Assembly (NCBI GenBank): GCA_942493035.1
Contig: OW818666.1
Location: forward strand, 1,860,001-1,924,000
Length of the DNA stretch: 64,000 nt
Direction: 5' to 3'
Source of the DNA: WRGT01 sp942493035
GTDB taxonomy: Bacteria; Spirochaetota; UBA4802; UBA5550
Positions 52,322 to 61,570 of this stretch are shown in pieces (the first letter of the stretch is position 1; each line of letters begins with the position of its first letter). The position numbers were made by a program, and so were the translations under genes. The notes beneath the pieces were generated by a model that was not told the DNA's origin, ran no database searches, and worked only from the letters and a program-made list of their open reading frames with translations.

Positions 52322-54364
52322 CTATGGTACAAAGTATCCACCCCACTCATTTCCAATCTGCCCTTTATATTTTACTTCAAGTTTTACATCAACCCACCAG
52401 CCGATAAACGATGGAAGTTTGTATGTATTGTACACAAGTACATAACGGTATTCTTCAGATGACTTTACATCATTATAAATTTTTCTCAAGCTGTCAATCT
52501 CCGATGGGCGTATTACTTTACCGCCGGTTTCCAATGCTATCCTTGCAATTTCCGGGTCGGCATTTTTCAGAGAGATTATGTATATCGGGATATAATGTTC
52601 ATTCGCATAGTCAATTATTGTATCAGGAGTATACTGTTTGAAAGAATCCTCACCCACTGTTCCGTCAGTAAAGAGTATAACTCCTCTTCTGTCATGACGC
52701 GGGATAAGATCCGTTATTGCCTGGTAAAGTGCCGAACCTGTCTGTTTTCCCGGCTTGTACTCCATTTTGTCGAGAGCCGAAAGTGTACGTCTTCTGCTCC
52801 AGTCAAAATTATTACCGGACCAGACCTGATCATTAAAATTAAGAAGTTCAACTGTATCGTTTTTCTTCATCACCTTAAGTATAAATTCAGCCAACCATGG
52901 CAGATCTTTATGATGAACACTCATCTCGGGAGAGCGGTCAACTGCCATTACAAAAGATGCCGAAGTTGTTCTTCTTTTGAGATAATCAATCTGAAAATTT
53001 ATTATTTCCGAATTATCCTCTGTAATACTGAAATTTTCAGGACGGAGCCCGTAAACCGGTCTTCCGTCTTTACCTTTAACATTTACATAAAATGCGACAA
53101 CAGGAAAACTTGCAGAATCTACCGAGGTTATCTCCAGTTCAAGGTTCGAATACTGTTTATCCGCAGGAGAGAAACATAATATGCTGTTAGGACGTGACTC
53201 AAGCACATAGAAAAATCCATCCTGATCGAAAATTGAAGATAGAGGACGATTAAGCTTTCTCTCCTTATCCCATTCAGGTTTGCTTTCACCACCCCATGAA
53301 CTGAAAAGAGTTTTAGCGCCGCTCACTGTATCATAAATAATTACACCGGACTTTTCGTCAGAGACAACCAGACTGTTCCCTTTCACGGATATTCCCCGCG
53401 GAGAGAGAAGCTCATCCATAAATATTTCTTTCACGTAATTTCCATAGTGATCGAAGACAACAATCTTTTTATTGGAGGTGTCTGTTACATAAACATTCTC
53501 TCCAAGTACCGCAATATCTGTAGGATTGGCAAGTTCACTCTCGTAGTCCCCCATCTTCCCGAAGCTGAGAACAAACCGGCCGTTAACGTCAAACTTCTGT
53601 ATACGGTAGTTTCCTCCATCGACAATAAAGATAAATCCTTTCCTGTCGAAACATACGCCCTTCGGTCCGTGAAATAAACCTTCACCGTTCCCGGTTCCTC
53701 CGAACTTTTTAAGAAGCTTTCCCTTATCGGAGAATATATGAACTGTATCGCCTTTAAAATCTGAAACAGCAAATGTTTTATTAAAAATATCAATACCGTA
53801 AAGCCCGCCGGAAAAACCGGGTCTGATTACCTCTTCGCCGGTACCATTAGGATCAATTCTTACAACTTTAGATGTAGAGAAGGATGTTATATAGAGATTT
53901 CTCTCACTATCAACTGCCATATCAGCAGCATCAGGGAAAGAGAAACTTTTCATTTCGTTCGATTTGTATTCGCTCTGGAGAAGATAAGTCGCTTCACTGT
54001 CACTGCCGCTGTAAGCATTTCTAAAATGCAGACTTTCAATTCTGTTTTTTATCGCTATATTATCGGGATATATTTCAAGAGTTTTATTCAGCTCGGAAAG
54101 TGCGCTGCTTTTGAAACCTGAAAGTTTATATGATCTGGCGAGATAATCACGCGCAGTATAGTAATCAGGGTATTCCTGTACCGCTCTCCGGAAAAAATCC
54201 GCTGCTGCGAGATACTGCATATTATTGAAATAAACAACTCCCTTCCTGAAATAGTTCTTAGCCGATTCAAACTTAGCCGGATTGATATCGGGATATACCG
54301 AAACCAGCGGTGTAAGCGTAAACAGAAGAACATAGAAAAGAAGAAAAATCTTTTTAACTCTCAT
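52322..54364 (-). CDS. Exported TPR / NHL-propeller / VWA-like protein
   Basis: 680 residues from the ATG at 54364 (MRVKKIFLLFYVLLFTL), giving a clean signal peptide; the frame opens at 54424. TPR-like helices ~30-110 (KGVVYFNNMQYLAAADFF) are followed by NHL/beta-propeller blades (~140-400: GPKGVCFDRKGFIFIVDGGNYRIQKFD, NPTDIAVLGENVYVTDTSNKKIVVFD; each shown in part). The C-terminal third is VWA-like: FVMAVDRSPEMSVHH, a partial MIDAS, and GVILFTDGTVGED. Probably a periplasmic interaction or adhesion scaffold. Overlong family, function unknown. Confidence 0.78.
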   Translation of the reverse strand: MRVKKIFLLFYVLLFTLTPLVSVYPDINPAKFESAKNYFRKGVVYFNNMQYLAAADFFRRAVQEYPDYYTARDYLARSYKLSGFKSSALSELNKTLEIYPDNIAIKNRIESLHFRNAYSGSDSEATYLLQSEYKSNEMKSFSFPDAADMAVDSERNLYITSFSTSKVVRIDPNGTGEEVIRPGFSGGLYGIDIFNKTFAVSDFKGDTVHIFSDKGKLLKKFGGTGNGEGLFHGPKGVCFDRKGFIFIVDGGNYRIQKFDVNGRFVLSFGKMGDYESELANPTDIAVLGENVYVTDTSNKKIVVFDHYGNYVKEIFMDELLSPRGISVKGNSLVVSDEKSGVIIYDTVSGAKTLFSSWGGESKPEWDKERKLNRPLSSIFDQDGFFYVLESRPNSILCFSPADKQYSNLELEITSVDSASFPVVAFYVNVKGKDGRPVYGLRPENFSITEDNSEIINFQIDYLKRRTTSASFVMAVDRSPEMSVHHKDLPWLAEFILKVMKKNDTVELLNFNDQVWSGNNFDWSRRRTLSALDKMEYKPGKQTGSALYQAITDLIPRHDRRGVILFTDGTVGEDSFKQYTPDTIIDYANEHYIPIYIISLKNADPEIARIALETGGKVIRPSEIDSLRKIYNDVKSSEEYRYVLVYNTYKLPSFIGWWVDVKLEVKYKGQIGNEWGGYFVP

Positions 54365-54798
54365 CACCATTATACCAGCACATTTAAATTTGCCCCCCAT
54401 CCGCCCTACGGGCACCTTCCCCATATAAGACGGGGAAGGATGAAGTAGAAATACCTGAATTTATATTTCATTATTAATTATCGACATTTTGAGAAAAACT
54501 TACAGGCTAATATGACATAATATTGTATCTTCTGTCAATAATATTTGACATTAATTGCCTTAATGTAAATATTAAAATCATCAATATTTGATTTTTCTGA
54601 GCAGTATTTACTCCTTAACTTGTTTTGTTGAAAAATGCAAGATTATCCCCGCCGCCGAAAGTGTCGTGGATATATAATATTTCATATTTAAACAAAAATT
54701 TATGTTTAATAAAAATTACTTTTTTAACAGATAATCGACAGCACTTTTACTGATTTTATACCAAAGATAGATAATAAACCGGATTCAGGTCATAACTT
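54365..54798. other. Intergenic region with a decayed family B element
   Basis: A family B copy at ~54600-54690 has the flank TATTTACTCCTTAACTTG and a damaged stem (CCCCGCCGCCGAAAGTGTCGTGG), closely related to that at 51590-51660. A small CCGCCCTACGGGCACCTTCCCC hairpin lies just before the NHL-protein start. The rest is AT-rich; nothing else seen. Confidence 0.6.
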
Positions 54799-56037
54799 AT
54801 GATAATAACCGCCTCCATAATTTTTACAATTACCTACATGGGAATTATCTTCACACGCCTGCCGGGAATAAACATAGACAGACCATCTGCTTCATTCTTC
54901 GGCGCCGTAGCCATGATAGTCTTTGGAGTATTTACCTTTGATGAAGCTATTCATGCAATAGATTTCAACACCATAACCCTTCTCATTGGAATGATGATAA
55001 TTATAACAGTTCTTGAACTGGACGGATTCTTCGCGTTTATAGCAAATAAAACCATCACACTGGCACGAAATGAAAGAAGACTGCTGTTTATTATTATATA
55101 CACAACAGGGATATCCAGCGCGTTTCTGGTAAACGACGCGGTGGTTCTTCTATATACTCCCATTGTTATATCGATCTGCCGTGATTCAAAGATAAACCCC
55201 ATACCTTATCTCATTGCCGAAATACTCGCTTCCAATACCGGCAGTGCCATGACAATAACAGGGAATCCTCAGAATATGCTCATTGGTATAAATTCAGGAA
55301 TACCATACTCAAAATTTCTGCTTCACCTGATGCCTGTTTCACTCATAGGGATGCTGATTATTTACTTTGCAGTTAAATTTTTATATCCTGTTAACTTTAA
55401 AAAAATCAACCCGATCGACCCTCATGCAGGTTCATATGAATATAATTATTTATCCATGAAGTTTTCCTCTCCGATCTTTTTACTTGTTATAGTTTTATTC
55501 TTTATCAACGGCCGGCTGGGATTATCGATCCCTGTGATATCACTAATCGGATCTTCCCTGATCCTTATCCTGGGAAAGATTAAACCATCTGAAATAATAA
55601 AAAATATCGACTGGGTACTTATTCTGTTTTTCGCCACTCTCTTCATAGTTGTCGGAGGGATTGAGAAGACCGGACTTATCCAGCATATACTCAATGCATA
55701 CAGCATCTCCTCCGATATTCACGGGATTGGAGTTGTTCACGTAATAAGTCTTGTCCTGTCACAGATCGTCAGCAATGTGCCGTATACAATTTTAATGATC
55801 CCCATACTGAAGAGCTCGGGAAGCGACATTATATGGCTATCTCTTGCCTCTGCATCAACAATAGCAGGTAATGCTACAATCTTCGGTGCAATGGCAAATA
55901 TAATTGTAATAGAATCTGCGAAAAAACAGGGAGTTAATATAACTTTTTTTGAATTTCTAAAAGCAGGATTAATAGTTACGGCTCTGACCCTTCTTCTCTC
56001 GGTTTTTCTCCTTTATATTCAGATTTCAGTGATCTGA
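54799..56037 (+). CDS. ArsB/NhaD-superfamily anion transporter
   Basis: 412 residues, about 11-12 membrane helices. It has ion-transporter-superfamily signatures: FNTITLLIGMMIIITVLE, FLVNDAVVLLYTPI and ASNTGSAMTITGNPQNMLIG. Such proteins export arsenite or move sodium with dicarboxylates; no arsenic genes are nearby, so the substrate is open. A family A unit with one mismatch sits in the last helix (55980-55991, coding ALTLLL). Confidence 0.85.
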   Translation: MIITASIIFTITYMGIIFTRLPGINIDRPSASFFGAVAMIVFGVFTFDEAIHAIDFNTITLLIGMMIIITVLELDGFFAFIANKTITLARNERRLLFIIIYTTGISSAFLVNDAVVLLYTPIVISICRDSKINPIPYLIAEILASNTGSAMTITGNPQNMLIGINSGIPYSKFLLHLMPVSLIGMLIIYFAVKFLYPVNFKKINPIDPHAGSYEYNYLSMKFSSPIFLLVIVLFFINGRLGLSIPVISLIGSSLILILGKIKPSEIIKNIDWVLILFFATLFIVVGGIEKTGLIQHILNAYSISSDIHGIGVVHVISLVLSQIVSNVPYTILMIPILKSSGSDIIWLSLASASTIAGNATIFGAMANIIVIESAKKQGVNITFFEFLKAGLIVTALTLLLSVFLLYIQISVI

Positions 56038-56048
56038 TTTATTAACAG

Positions 56049-56192
56049 GGCTCTGAACCCATTTTATTTTAATTTTTTCCAACACAGATCTGCATTATCA
56101 CTATCAAAAAATCAACCGGTATAGAAACTTTTTAATTTCAGGGTCAGAGCCCGAATTACTCATAAATATCACCTGATCATAGGGTCAGAGCC
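56049..56192. repeat. Three family A units downstream of the ArsB-like gene
   Basis: A reverse unit with an extra A at 56049-56061 and two forward units at 56140-56151 and 56181-56192 (one mismatch each). With the unit in the gene's 3' end at 55980, four copies lie within 215 bases. Confidence 0.82.
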
Positions 56193-56266
56193 TCAAATAT
56201 CTGGCCTTGAACAAAATAATTAATTAAATCAACGAATCTTATTGACTTCCACACAGCAGGTTTACT

Positions 56267-57967
56267 ATGGTAAATAATTTTTTAAAATTTATCCGGAGGA
56301 ATATAGTGTTTAAGCCTAAGTTTTTTTCATTAATGAGTACATACACAAAGGAACAGATTTTTAAAGACATCACAGCCGGAGTCGTAGTTGCAATCATCGC
56401 GCTCCCTCTTTCAATTGCTCTTGCAATTGCATCAGGTGCTTCGCCGGAGAAAGGGCTTCATACTGCCATCATAGCAGGTTTTCTCATTTCATTCCTGGGT
56501 GGCAGCCGGGTTCAGATCGGCGGACCTACGGGAGCATTCGTAATTATAGTATTTGGTATAATCCAGAAACATGGTTTTGACGGCCTTATTATCGCGACGA
56601 TTATGGCCGGAATTTTTCTTATTATTTTCGGTCTTACAGGCCTTGGATCGTTTATCAGGCTTATACCGTATCCTATAACTACAGGTTTTACCAGCGGAAT
56701 CGCCGTTGTTATTTTCACCACGCAGGTAAAAGATTTTCTGGGACTCACAATCGACAAGATGCCCGCAGGATTTGTCGGCATGTGGAACTCCTTTGCTGTA
56801 AATGCAGGTACAATGAACCTATGGGCGGCAGGTGTTGCGTTCATATCTCTGCTGGTTATCCTGTTCACTCCTAAAATCACAAGCAAAATTCCGGGTTCAC
56901 TTATCGCTGTAATAGGAGCATCAGCTGTAGTTTATATTTTCCAGATCCCTGTTGAAACCATAGGTTCAAGATTCGGCGAGATATCCTCATCTCTCCCTTC
57001 GATTTCACTACCTGTAATTACTTACGAAAAAATTGAACAGCTGATTATGCCTTCAATAACAATTGCACTTCTTGCAGGAATTGAATCACTCCTTTCCGCA
57101 GTTGTAGCTGACGGTATGATAGGGAGCACTCATCGCCCCAATGCCGAACTGATAGCGCAAGGAACTGCAAATATTGCCTCAGGTCTATTCGGTGGTTTAC
57201 CGGCAACTGGTGCAATCGCAAGAACTGCTGCTAATATAAACAACGGAGGGAGAACACCAATAGCCGGGATGACACATGCCGTTGTTCTTCTTATAATGCT
57301 TGTTGCATTTATGCCTCTTGCAAAATTTATACCCATGTCAGCACTGGCTGCAATACTCGTAATCGTAGCATATAGAATGAGCGAATGGCACAGTTTTAAA
57401 TCGCTGCTGAATGCTCCGAAAAGCGATATAACAGTTCTCCTTATAACATTCCTGCTTACAGTATTCATAGATCTTGTTGTTGCCATTGAGATTGGAATGA
57501 TTCTTGCAGCGCTGCTGTTTATGAAGAGAATGTCCGATGTTACAGAGAGCGGCTTTACTCACGAACAGGCAGAGGATGAAACTTCCGATTTAAAAAAATA
57601 TCTCGATTCACATAATATAAAACTTCCAAAAGGTGTAGGTATTTACGAAATAAACGGGCCGTTCTTTTTCGGTATTGCTGATAAATTCCTTGAAGGAGCT
57701 GTACAGGACCGTGGGGCTATTCCGGTACTTATTATCCGATTAAGACATGTACCCGCAATGGACGCAACTGGACTTCACGCGCTGACCAGATTGCTGAACA
57801 AATGTAAAGACCTTGGAACACAGATGATTCTTTCAGAGGTTAGAGATCAGCCGATGAAAACAATGACTAAAGCTGGATTTTTTGATCATCTGGGAATGGA
57901 AAATGTATGCTTTACTTTCGAAGCAGCAGTAAAGAGATCAGCCGAGCTGAGAGAGAAAAAAAAATAA
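56267..57967 (+). CDS. SulP-family anion permease with STAS domain
   Basis: 566 residues. About 12-14 membrane helices with the SulP signature near residue 45 (DITAGVVVAIIALPLSIALAI in part, GLHTAIIAGFLISFLGGS) and GGLPATGAIARTAANI. A cytoplasmic STAS domain covers ~455-550, with IIRLRHVPAMDATGLHAL holding the usual Asp-Ala-Thr-Gly-Leu loop. SulP proteins carry sulfate, bicarbonate or dicarboxylates; the substrate is not set by sequence. Second anion transporter in a row, 229 bases after the first. Confidence 0.92.
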   Translation: MVNNFLKFIRRNIVFKPKFFSLMSTYTKEQIFKDITAGVVVAIIALPLSIALAIASGASPEKGLHTAIIAGFLISFLGGSRVQIGGPTGAFVIIVFGIIQKHGFDGLIIATIMAGIFLIIFGLTGLGSFIRLIPYPITTGFTSGIAVVIFTTQVKDFLGLTIDKMPAGFVGMWNSFAVNAGTMNLWAAGVAFISLLVILFTPKITSKIPGSLIAVIGASAVVYIFQIPVETIGSRFGEISSSLPSISLPVITYEKIEQLIMPSITIALLAGIESLLSAVVADGMIGSTHRPNAELIAQGTANIASGLFGGLPATGAIARTAANINNGGRTPIAGMTHAVVLLIMLVAFMPLAKFIPMSALAAILVIVAYRMSEWHSFKSLLNAPKSDITVLLITFLLTVFIDLVVAIEIGMILAALLFMKRMSDVTESGFTHEQAEDETSDLKKYLDSHNIKLPKGVGIYEINGPFFFGIADKFLEGAVQDRGAIPVLIIRLRHVPAMDATGLHALTRLLNKCKDLGTQMILSEVRDQPMKTMTKAGFFDHLGMENVCFTFEAAVKRSAELREKKK

Positions 57968-58012
57968 TAATAATACTTCTGTTTTGAAACCATAAGCACT
58001 GCAGAATAAATT

Positions 58013-58043
58013 AAAAATCCCGGTAAAGTATACCGGGATTTTT
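58013..58043. terminator. Bidirectional-looking terminator after the SulP gene
   Basis: 13-bp perfect stem AAAAATCCCGGTA (58013-58025) and TACCGGGATTTTT (58031-58043), five-base loop. A-run on one side and T-run on the other let it work on both strands. It ends the SulP transcript, 45 bases after its stop. Confidence 0.88.
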
Positions 58044-58091
58044 GTTTTATACAATAATGACCTTTCAAGCTGTCACTGCGAGTATAGTTGT

Positions 58092-58185
58092 AATAACTCA
58101 TTCTTAACAGGGTCAAAGAGGCGGTAGCCCCTTTATGAGCCCCGCAGGGCTCCCAGCGGTCCCGAAAACGGAGTTTTCGGACCGC
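58092..58185 (+). repeat. Family C repeat copy
   Basis: Blocks in order: AACTCATTCTTAACAGGGTC, GGCGGTAGCCCCTTTATGAG, CCCCGCAGGGCTCCC, then a hairpin GCGGTCCCGAAAAC/GTTTTCGGACCGC. The same order is found on the minus strand at 32268-32415 and truncated at 5831-5885. It ends one base short of the CoA-transferase stop codon. Confidence 0.8.
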
Positions 58186-58186
58186 A

Positions 58187-60361
58187 TTATAGTCTATTGT
58201 TATTCCTTAGAGCAAAAATTATCATTTTTCTCATAATTTTTTCTTTCAATGAAGCCGGAGTCTGAAGCTTCATATGATCAATATAAACTCCTGCGGATTT
58301 CGGGATTGGCCTGATCAATTCAAGCAGCAGTCCTCTTACAAGTTTCAACGGATTACCTGCAGCAAGGGCCTTCATAACCTTTAGTGATCCGCCAAGTGCA
58401 ATCTCTGCCGGTAGAAGATCGGTTCCAAATGGGAACGGCTGAAAATATCCCTGTTCCTGATAAGGTTTAAGAAGTTTAACAATCTTATCCGGAGTATTAT
58501 TGAGATACTCTTCAGGGATCTCATATTCCATGGGGATTTTCTTAGCCTTCTTTGCCTGATCAAGAAGCTGCTTCTGGAATCTTGAATCTGCGATATTAAT
58601 CATAGCAGCGATAACTTCCATATCAGGTTTGCCTCTTACGTCGGCTATACCATACTCTGTAACTATAATATCTCTCATATGTCTCGGAACCGAACAATGT
58701 CCGTAACTGAAAACAATATTTGACTTTAAAGCCTTACCGGAACCTTTTGTACTCTTGACCATCATTATAAGTCTTCCATCCGGAAGCGCCTGAGCCATTG
58801 ATACAAAGTTATACTGACCACCTATACCGCTCACGACTCTTCCATCCTGAAGCTGATCCGATGCAATTGAACCAAGAATACTGGCGGTCATTCCTGTATT
58901 AACAAATCGTCCGTCTTTTCTCTGAAGAGCTCTAAGCTCTTCGCCGCCGTAAAGCTGATTTACTGTCTCAACACCCGACATCGCAAAAAGCTGTCTCTCC
59001 TCTTCACTCATATCATTTAGAGCTTTATAAAAGGCCTGTGGTCCGAAATAGAAAGCTCCTAGTATTACATGTCCATTTATAAGCTCTTTACCGAGGATTT
59101 TCCGTATTTTGGTTCTGTTGGCTTTATCATTCATATCCGTAGAATAACTGGTTTTGCCGTCTTTGATTGCAGTCTTTGAATACTTAAGATCTTTTTTCAA
59201 AATCCCGTAATCAGTGAGAAAATTAAAATCCTCTTCAGTCAATTTTGCATGTATAGCTTTCATCTCAACAAGCTTGTCAATTATATCTGCAGGAATTTTA
59301 TCAGCAGCCAGCTCACCTTTATTGATCAGCTTCATTAGAGGAACACTGTCGAAAACTTTTCTCTTAAGAATTTTACTTTTATACATCTGCATAAATGCAT
59401 CAACAAACATTTCAGATGAGCCGTAAAGTCCCTGTTTGAAAACTTTTGTATCTCCCCATTTCTTTATAAGATCAGCATATCTGGTTTTAATACCGGCCTT
59501 ATCAAGAATTTCCTGATATGTATCATTATGTGTATTCCTCATAACAAGACCTGCAACAATAGCATCTCCAAGAGCACCTATACCAACCTGTATGGTACCG
59601 CCGTCTTTAATAAGCGTACTTACATTTATTCCAATCATGTGGTCAGGAAGTGCAACTGCATCCTTTGGAGCACCGAACAGAGTATAATTATACTGCTCAC
59701 CTCTCAGGATGATATCATACTCATTTGCATCAACAACGGCATCTCCGTACATATACGGCATCTTTTCATTCGCTTCAGCTATGACAGCAACCTTCATACC
59801 CTCAGCTCTTTTCTTATGTAAGGTATCCAGTGCTTCAATACATATGTCAGTGTTGCAGCCCATTGAATATTTTGTTTTACCGTTAAATTCGCGGACGGAA
59901 ATAAGCTGAGCAAAAACATTTGCGCCATAGTCCATTGCATCACGGCAGCAGTGTGTATAGTTCGATGAGAAGTGCCGCATCTGATAATGAGGATTGTTTA
60001 AATTTGCTCCGGCTTTACAGAAGAATTCAAAAATTTCAACATTCTTAGCAAGCTTTCCGTCTCTCAGGTCGAGCATAAAATCAAAATCCAGTACACCGTC
60101 AAAAACTCTATCTGCAATCGGTTTTAAAAATCTTTTCTCTATATCTGTATGACCTCTCGGTTTTTCAAGAGGTAAAGCTGTAATAATTTTAAGACTTATC
60201 TCCGGGTCCTCTTTTGCCCTGCGGTAAAACTCATTAGAAATAAGTATCGGCTTCCCCAGAGCAAGGGTCATACCAAGTTTAATATCCTTCCCCACATGTT
60301 TGATCACCTGATCTACACATTTTTTTACATCGTTAGAAACAATACCTGTCTTTCCATTCAT
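58187..60361 (-). CDS. Large acetyl-CoA hydrolase/transferase family protein
   Basis: 724 residues. The C-terminal half holds the family segments GIGALGDAIVAGLV, SMAQALPDGRLIMMVKST and VTEYGIADVRGKPD. It is clearly longer than the ~430-residue 4-hydroxybutyrate CoA-transferase at 37130, because of insertions and an N-terminal part with several conserved cysteines (MRHFSSNYTHCCRDAMDYG). It transfers CoA between carboxylic acids, or hydrolyses acyl-CoA. Substrates unknown; possibly propionate, butyrate or acetate in the same fermentation. Confidence 0.8.
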   Translation of the reverse strand: MNGKTGIVSNDVKKCVDQVIKHVGKDIKLGMTLALGKPILISNEFYRRAKEDPEISLKIITALPLEKPRGHTDIEKRFLKPIADRVFDGVLDFDFMLDLRDGKLAKNVEIFEFFCKAGANLNNPHYQMRHFSSNYTHCCRDAMDYGANVFAQLISVREFNGKTKYSMGCNTDICIEALDTLHKKRAEGMKVAVIAEANEKMPYMYGDAVVDANEYDIILRGEQYNYTLFGAPKDAVALPDHMIGINVSTLIKDGGTIQVGIGALGDAIVAGLVMRNTHNDTYQEILDKAGIKTRYADLIKKWGDTKVFKQGLYGSSEMFVDAFMQMYKSKILKRKVFDSVPLMKLINKGELAADKIPADIIDKLVEMKAIHAKLTEEDFNFLTDYGILKKDLKYSKTAIKDGKTSYSTDMNDKANRTKIRKILGKELINGHVILGAFYFGPQAFYKALNDMSEEERQLFAMSGVETVNQLYGGEELRALQRKDGRFVNTGMTASILGSIASDQLQDGRVVSGIGGQYNFVSMAQALPDGRLIMMVKSTKGSGKALKSNIVFSYGHCSVPRHMRDIIVTEYGIADVRGKPDMEVIAAMINIADSRFQKQLLDQAKKAKKIPMEYEIPEEYLNNTPDKIVKLLKPYQEQGYFQPFPFGTDLLPAEIALGGSLKVMKALAAGNPLKLVRGLLLELIRPIPKSAGVYIDHMKLQTPASLKEKIMRKMIIFALRNNNRL

Positions 60362-60796
60362 TTACGCACCTGCCATTTTATTAAATTTTTAAAAATTAAA
60401 AAATGCAACATTATATAAATACTTTAAATGATTTAATATTATAATTTAACTATTCCCGTTAAACTAAAATCCTATTAATATATAAGTTTGTTTATTAATA
60501 ATACATTTACAGGTTTTTGTCAAAAGTTTATAGTATATTTTTTTATTTACTACTATTTTTTTATTCAACATAAGATAATTAAATCAAATATGATGACATA
60601 GTGCATCTATAAGCTTATTATTTAAGAATTATTACAGAAATTAAGATGAATACTTATAAACCGGTGACATTCTATCTCCGCCGCGCCCTGGGCGCGGCGG
60701 AAGATAATTTTACCAACAGTTATGAGTACTTACAGATTAAGACAATAAACACACATTCATCAGAAAAAGGAATGAGTGTCACAAAGGAGACCGGAC
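60362..60796. repeat. AT-rich intergenic region with a family B element
   Basis: Region 60362-60640 is very AT-rich and probably holds the CoA-transferase promoter. At ~60650-60740 is a full family B element: left flank TACTTATAAACCGGTGACATT, stem ATCTCCGCCGCGCC (60674-60687) with GGCGCGGCGG(A)AGAT, right flank AATTTTACCAACAGTTATGAG. AAAGGAG at 60783-60789 serves the hydrolase. Confidence 0.78.
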
Positions 60797-61567
60797 ATGA
60801 TTAAAATGAATATAAACAATATATCATTCACAACGGGGAAATGGCCACTTGACCCGGCTTTACCTACAATAATTTTCATCCACGGAGCCGGGAACACAAA
60901 GAATTTATGGAAGATGCAGATTCAGGGATTATCTGATTCTATTAATACTATAGCATTAGATCTTCCGGGTCACGGAGAGAGCGATGGGGACGGAATGGAG
61001 ACCATTGAGCATTATGCAGATCGTGTAAGAAATTTTATTACAGAGGTAAATCCGCCTCAGCCTGTACCTTGCGGATTGAGTATGGGTGGTGCAATAACTC
61101 TCCATCTGCTGATAAACTCAGGGATTAAATTTAAAGCAGGAATAATAATAAATTCCGGCGCAAGATTAAGAGTAATGCCCGCTATATTTGAAATGATAAA
61201 CAGTAATTACAGCGGATACACATCATCACTCCCGATGATGGGAGCATCAGCTAAAACCGACCTGACACTGCTTAAAGATATAACAAATGATGCCGAAAAA
61301 TCCCGACCCGAAGTTGTCTTCAAAGACTTCACTGCATGCAATACTTTTGATATAACAGAAAGACTAAATGAAATAAACATACCTGTTCTGGTATTGACAG
61401 CTGAAGAGGATAAACTTACTCCGCAGAAACAGGGGAAGTTTCTTGCCGATCATATCGCCGGATCGAGCTATGTAAACATAAGTGAAGCTGGACATTTTTC
61501 ACCTGTGGAAAAACCGGACGAGGTTAATGACGCAATTTTGAAATTTGTTAAAGTGATTGCATTATAA
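60797..61567 (+). CDS. Alpha/beta-fold hydrolase
   Basis: 256 residues from the ATG at 60797, seven bases after AAAGGAG; the frame opens at a GTG at 60776. Fold markers: the oxyanion strand FIHGAGNTKNLW, LDLPGHGESDG, the nucleophile elbow CGLSMGGAI (Ser), the acid in TAEEDKLTP and the His in SEAGHFSPVEKP. Typical of small esterases or thioesterases; substrate not deducible. It converges on uvrA, three bases between stops. Confidence 0.88.
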   Translation: MIKMNINNISFTTGKWPLDPALPTIIFIHGAGNTKNLWKMQIQGLSDSINTIALDLPGHGESDGDGMETIEHYADRVRNFITEVNPPQPVPCGLSMGGAITLHLLINSGIKFKAGIIINSGARLRVMPAIFEMINSNYSGYTSSLPMMGASAKTDLTLLKDITNDAEKSRPEVVFKDFTACNTFDITERLNEINIPVLVLTAEEDKLTPQKQGKFLADHIAGSSYVNISEAGHFSPVEKPDEVNDAILKFVKVIAL

Positions 61568-61570
61568 CAA

